A stretch of 32,138 bases of DNA. It comes from Acholeplasmatales bacterium. Lineage in GTDB: Bacteria; Bacillota_I; Bacilli_A; Acholeplasmatales; Anaeroplasmataceae. The DNA lies in NCBI GenBank assembly GCA_017462645.1, contig JAFTQR010000025.1, positions 1 to 32,138 of the forward strand. The letters run 5' to 3'. Shown here piece after piece: positions 29,389 through 32,138 of the stretch. A program made the position numbers and the translations under genes. Positions within the stretch are counted from its first letter, which is position 1. Every line of letters begins with the position of its first letter. The notes beneath the pieces were generated by a model. It was given only the letters and a program-made list of their open reading frames with translations. It searched no databases and had not been told where the DNA came from.

Positions 29389-31857
29389 TTATTTTTTACT
29401 TTTTAAATTATTATATTCATCAATTGTAATTAAAGTTTTACATCTTGGGAAATTATTACAACCGTAGAAAACATTACCTTTATTTTTACCACGTGATGCA
29501 ACCCTTTCAACTAATGTACCCTTACTACAATTTGGACATTTTACTTCCTCTATTATAGGCTTAGCCTCTAATTCAATAGCCTCACCCTTAACACAGTTTT
29601 TAGAGCAATATAAAATTCCATCCTTATTTTTAAGCATAATTGAACCACAGTTTGGACATTTACCATTTGTTGGTTCATCATTATATACATTTTTACATTT
29701 TGGATAATTACCACATGCGTAGAATGCATTACCCTTATTTTTACCACGAGTAGCTATTTTCTTAACCATATGAGCCTTACCACATTCAGGACATATTATA
29801 GCCTCATTAGCTCTTGCATCACTACAATTATTTGAGCAATATAGTTCTCCTTGCTCATTCTTAAGCATTATAGAACCACAGTTTGGACATTTTTCCTCTG
29901 TTGGTAAATCATTATATATATTTTTACATTTTGGATAATTACCACATGCATAGAATACATGGCCCTTATTTTTACCACGTGATGCTACCTTCTTCATAAT
30001 ATGAGCCTTACCACATTCAGGACATATTATATTAGTATCATCATCCTCCACAGGCTCATCCTTCTTAATGTAACGACAATGAGGATAATTACTACAACTT
30101 ACAAATTCACCATATTTTCCTAATCTAAGGAATAATGGAGAGCCACAATTAGGACATTCCTCTTCTAATCTTATTGGATACATGGCCTTCATATTCTTAA
30201 TAGCATAATCTAAAATAGGCTCAAACGCATTATAAAAATCCCAAAGCTCCTCAAGCTTATTCTTTTTACCACTTGCGATTTGATCTAAGCCAGTTTCCAT
30301 ATTAGCTGTATATTCAACATTAATAATTGAGTTAAAAAATTCTAATAGCTTATCAGTAGTTAATATACCCTGCTCAGTAGGAACTAACGCCTTCTTTTCA
30401 AGCTTAATATATTCTCTTTCCTTTAAGGTTTGAATAGTTTGAGCATATGTAGATGGTCTACCTATACCAAGCTCCTCCATATCCTTTATTAAAGATGCCT
30501 CTGTATATCTACTAGATGGTTGAGTTTGCTTTTCTAAAATCTTAATTTGATCAGCATTAAACGATTCACCAAGCTTAAATGCTGGTAAATTGTCATTTTC
30601 ATCCTCATCAGATTTACCATATACCTTTAAATAGCCATCAAATACCATTTGCTGACCACTTGTAGTCCAAATAGAATCTGTGTTTGTAAACTCTATTTTA
30701 GTAGTATTAAATACAGCGCTAGACATTAATGATGCTAATGTACGCTTATATATAAGACTATATAACTTATATTCATCATCTGATAAATAAGCTCTTAAGG
30801 AATCAGGAGTTCTTGTTATTGCAGTAGGTCTTATACCCTCATGAGCATCCTGCATATTCTTTTGACCCTTTACCTTAATATTACCTAAATACTTACTACC
30901 ATAATTATTTAAAATATATTCATTACAATCCTTAACAAACGCATTTGAAAGTCTAGTTGAATCAGTACGCATATAAGTAATTAAACCTACCGTTTCACTA
31001 CCTATATTTTTACCCTCATATAAGACTTGAGCTATTCTCATAGTCTTTGTTGCGTTAAAGCCTAGCTTATTAGATGCATCCTGCTGCATAGTTGAGGTAG
31101 TATAGGTTGGATATGAATTACGTTTAATTTGCTTACTAGAAATATTAGAAACAGTAAATGATAATAATCTATCCTTTAATAGCTTTAATGTATCCTTATC
31201 TGTAATTCTATTTTTAGAATCAATAACATTATCATTAATGCTATGAAACTTTAATTTAAATGTTTTAAATAAAGCCTCCATCTCATAATAGGTAATAGGA
31301 ACAAATGCTTGAATTTGCTTTTCTAGATTAACTATAAGCATTAACGCAACGCTTTGTACTCTACCGGCACTCTTAGAACCTATCTTTCTTTGTAATAGCT
31401 TAGATAGTTTGAATCCAAGAATTCTATCAATCATTCTTCTAGCCTCTTGAGATTCAACCATTTTAATATTTATTTTATGAGGCTTTTCAATAGCCTCTAA
31501 TACTGCAGTCTTTGTAATTTCATTAAATTCTACTCTATTTAATTCATTTAGATTTAAATCTAGATATGTAGCTAAATGATAGGCAATAGCCTCACCCTCG
31601 CGGTCGGGGTCGGTTGCAAGATAAACCTTTTTACCTTTACATGCCTTCTTAAGCTGCTCAACTAGCTTTTCCTTTTCCTTCATAATTTTATAATTAGGAA
31701 TAAAGCCAGCAGGAATATCTATACCTAAGCCATCCTTACCAGTTGTAGCTAGGTCACAAATATGTCCCTTTGATGATAATACAGTAAAGCCATCTCCTAA
31801 ATAGCCGCCAATCGTTTTAGATTTACTTGGTGATTCTACAATAATTACTTTATCCAT
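29389..31857 (-). CDS. topA: DNA topoisomerase I with expanded zinc-ribbon tail
   Basis: The 822-residue type IA topoisomerase has the Toprim domain (VIIVESPSKSKTIGGYLG with E8; ATDPDREGEA, 81-90), the catalytic Tyr Y295 in GLITYMRTDSTRLS, and the standard GIGRPSTYA (about 464-472). From residue 568 on there are six Cys4-type zinc modules, four of them topoisomerase-type with xCGNYPKCK or like. Residues 610-686 and 687-763 are near copies of each other, from an in-frame tandem duplication. The usual length in Bacillota is near 690, so the tail is longer. It relaxes negative supercoils. The start at 31857 has GGAGG upstream, and the promoter is at 31889-31917. Confidence 0.97.
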   Translation of the reverse strand: MDKVIIVESPSKSKTIGGYLGDGFTVLSSKGHICDLATTGKDGLGIDIPAGFIPNYKIMKEKEKLVEQLKKACKGKKVYLATDPDREGEAIAYHLATYLDLNLNELNRVEFNEITKTAVLEAIEKPHKINIKMVESQEARRMIDRILGFKLSKLLQRKIGSKSAGRVQSVALMLIVNLEKQIQAFVPITYYEMEALFKTFKLKFHSINDNVIDSKNRITDKDTLKLLKDRLLSFTVSNISSKQIKRNSYPTYTTSTMQQDASNKLGFNATKTMRIAQVLYEGKNIGSETVGLITYMRTDSTRLSNAFVKDCNEYILNNYGSKYLGNIKVKGQKNMQDAHEGIRPTAITRTPDSLRAYLSDDEYKLYSLIYKRTLASLMSSAVFNTTKIEFTNTDSIWTTSGQQMVFDGYLKVYGKSDEDENDNLPAFKLGESFNADQIKILEKQTQPSSRYTEASLIKDMEELGIGRPSTYAQTIQTLKEREYIKLEKKALVPTEQGILTTDKLLEFFNSIINVEYTANMETGLDQIASGKKNKLEELWDFYNAFEPILDYAIKNMKAMYPIRLEEECPNCGSPLFLRLGKYGEFVSCSNYPHCRYIKKDEPVEDDDTNIICPECGKAHIMKKVASRGKNKGHVFYACGNYPKCKNIYNDLPTEEKCPNCGSIMLKNEQGELYCSNNCSDARANEAIICPECGKAHMVKKIATRGKNKGNAFYACGNYPKCKNVYNDEPTNGKCPNCGSIMLKNKDGILYCSKNCVKGEAIELEAKPIIEEVKCPNCSKGTLVERVASRGKNKGNVFYGCNNFPRCKTLITIDEYNNLKSKK
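29569..30030 (-). repeat. in-frame 231-bp tandem duplication in topA
   Basis: Two adjacent units of 231 bp (29800-30030 and 29569-29799) encode 77 residues each, each unit with one topoisomerase-type zinc ribbon (CPECGKAH...CGNYPKC) and one shorter ribbon (CPNCGSIMLKN...YCSxNC). The DNA is still highly alike in long stretches, for example around 29711-29800 against 29942-30031, though with many differences. A third, partial copy follows at the C-terminus. Confidence 0.85.
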
Positions 31858-31888
31858 TTTTAAAACCTCCAATCAAATCTTTTTAATA

Positions 31889-31917
31889 ATATTATTGCAA
31901 GAAATCTTTAAAGTCAA
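31889..31917 (-). promoter_or_regulatory. sigma-A promoter of topA
   Basis: The minus strand reads TTGACT, 17 bases, TAATAT, about 30 bases before the topA start. Confidence 0.75.
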
Positions 31918-31983
31918 GTCGAAATTTTACTCTTTCTATTAATAAAATATATATATTTTATATTTTTTTTAATATTTTTTCGC

Positions 31984-32100
31984 TATCCTATTAATATATA
32001 TAGACAAAAAAAAGAAAAAAATTGAAAAAATTTTTGAAAAAATAAAAATAGTATCCAAAAGATACCATTTCCATTACATATTATATATATTAATAGGATA
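31984..32100. repeat. 117-bp segment bounded by a perfect 19-bp inverted repeat
   Basis: TATCCTATTAATATATATA (31984-32002) recurs in reverse complement at 32082-32100. The 79 bp between them hold the terminator at 32037-32068 and a long minus-strand T-rich tract. The arms do not extend beyond 19 bp on either side. I see no clear target duplication. Confidence 0.7.
32037..32068 (-). terminator. terminator of the gene upstream of topA
   Basis: Arms ATGGTATC and GATACTAT (32048-32068, one G-U) pair over 8 bp with a short loop and are followed on the minus strand by a long T-rich run. Confidence 0.82.
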
Positions 32101-32101
32101 A

Positions 32102-32138
32102 TTATTCATCTAAATCTAAATCTAATGATAGCTGCTTA
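32102..32138 (-). CDS. C-terminal end of an upstream gene (partial)
   Basis: On the minus strand a frame enters from the right edge and ends KQLSLDLDLDE then TAA (stop at 32102-32104), followed about 35 bases later by a good terminator. Only 11 residues are visible. In many Bacillota dprA lies upstream of topA, but these residues do not identify the gene. Confidence 0.5.
   Translation of the reverse strand, partial: KQLSLDLDLDE

Noticed and set aside
1-32138. TGA read as tryptophan (Mollicutes code)
   Set aside because: Tryptophans are TGG and TGA serves as stop at three ATGA overlaps.
1-32138. CRISPR arrays, tRNA or rRNA genes, transposases or integrases
   Set aside because: I saw no regular repeat-spacer array, cloverleaf, rRNA segment or transposase/integrase motif on either strand.

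Overview
The window is AT-rich bacterial DNA with almost every gene on the minus strand, in short operons separated by sigma-A-type promoters (TTGnnn-N16/17-TAnnnT) and intrinsic terminators. TGA is used as a stop (for example in the ATGA overlaps at 15576, 14737 and 25691) and Trp is TGG, so the code is standard and not the Mycoplasma code. The T-box leader, L20-type infC leader, infC-rpmI-rplT, rimP-nusA-ylxR-ylxQ-infB-rbfA, ftsY-ylxM-ffh and paired U32 genes all point to Bacillota. The low GC, compact layout and many small membrane proteins would fit a reduced gut lineage of Bacilli (Erysipelotrichia- or RF39-like); that placement is inference.

Layout, left to right (transcription mostly runs right to left). 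Positions 1-1740 look accessory: a small single-span membrane peptide, a strong terminator placed against a perfect Shine-Dalgarno, a small zinc-ribbon protein, and an ImmA-type metallopeptidase with its XRE repressor behind a near-perfect promoter. Positions 1769-7598 hold one seven-gene operon under a T-box: GNAT, hisS, an archaeal-type aspS, dCMP deaminase, a PDZ/Lon-like protease, a small membrane protein and lspA. Both the likely specifier and the T-box variable base point to tRNA-Asp. Positions 7607-10965 carry a DEAD-box helicase, rsmD and a large uncharacterised protein. Positions 11003-11593 carry an independently promoted structured RNA (6S-like) whose terminator abuts a small DUF6054-like gene. 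Positions 12035-13418 are infC-rpmI-rplT with an attenuator leader and a probable AUU start for infC.

Positions 13432-16217 are the least explained part: four overlapping genes for a secreted protein, a membrane-anchored protein, an ABC ATPase and an ABC membrane subunit. Then come an Mrp/NBP35 Fe-S carrier; the only plus-strand gene, a small Pro/Tyr-rich membrane protein whose terminator is built from its own overlap with rbfA; the rimP-to-rbfA translation operon; an ankyrin-repeat protein; HU; greA; a YgjP-like metallopeptidase; the two U32 tRNA-hydroxylation genes; the SRP genes; and topA, whose C-terminal zinc ribbons were expanded by an in-frame 231-bp tandem duplication. Upstream of topA lies a 117-bp segment bounded by a perfect 19-bp inverted repeat.

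Most genes are core translation, secretion and topology functions. The unexplained signals are the left-end module, the secreted/ABC operon, the structured RNA with its downstream gene, and a recurring layout in which an intrinsic terminator sits directly before the next ribosome-binding site.
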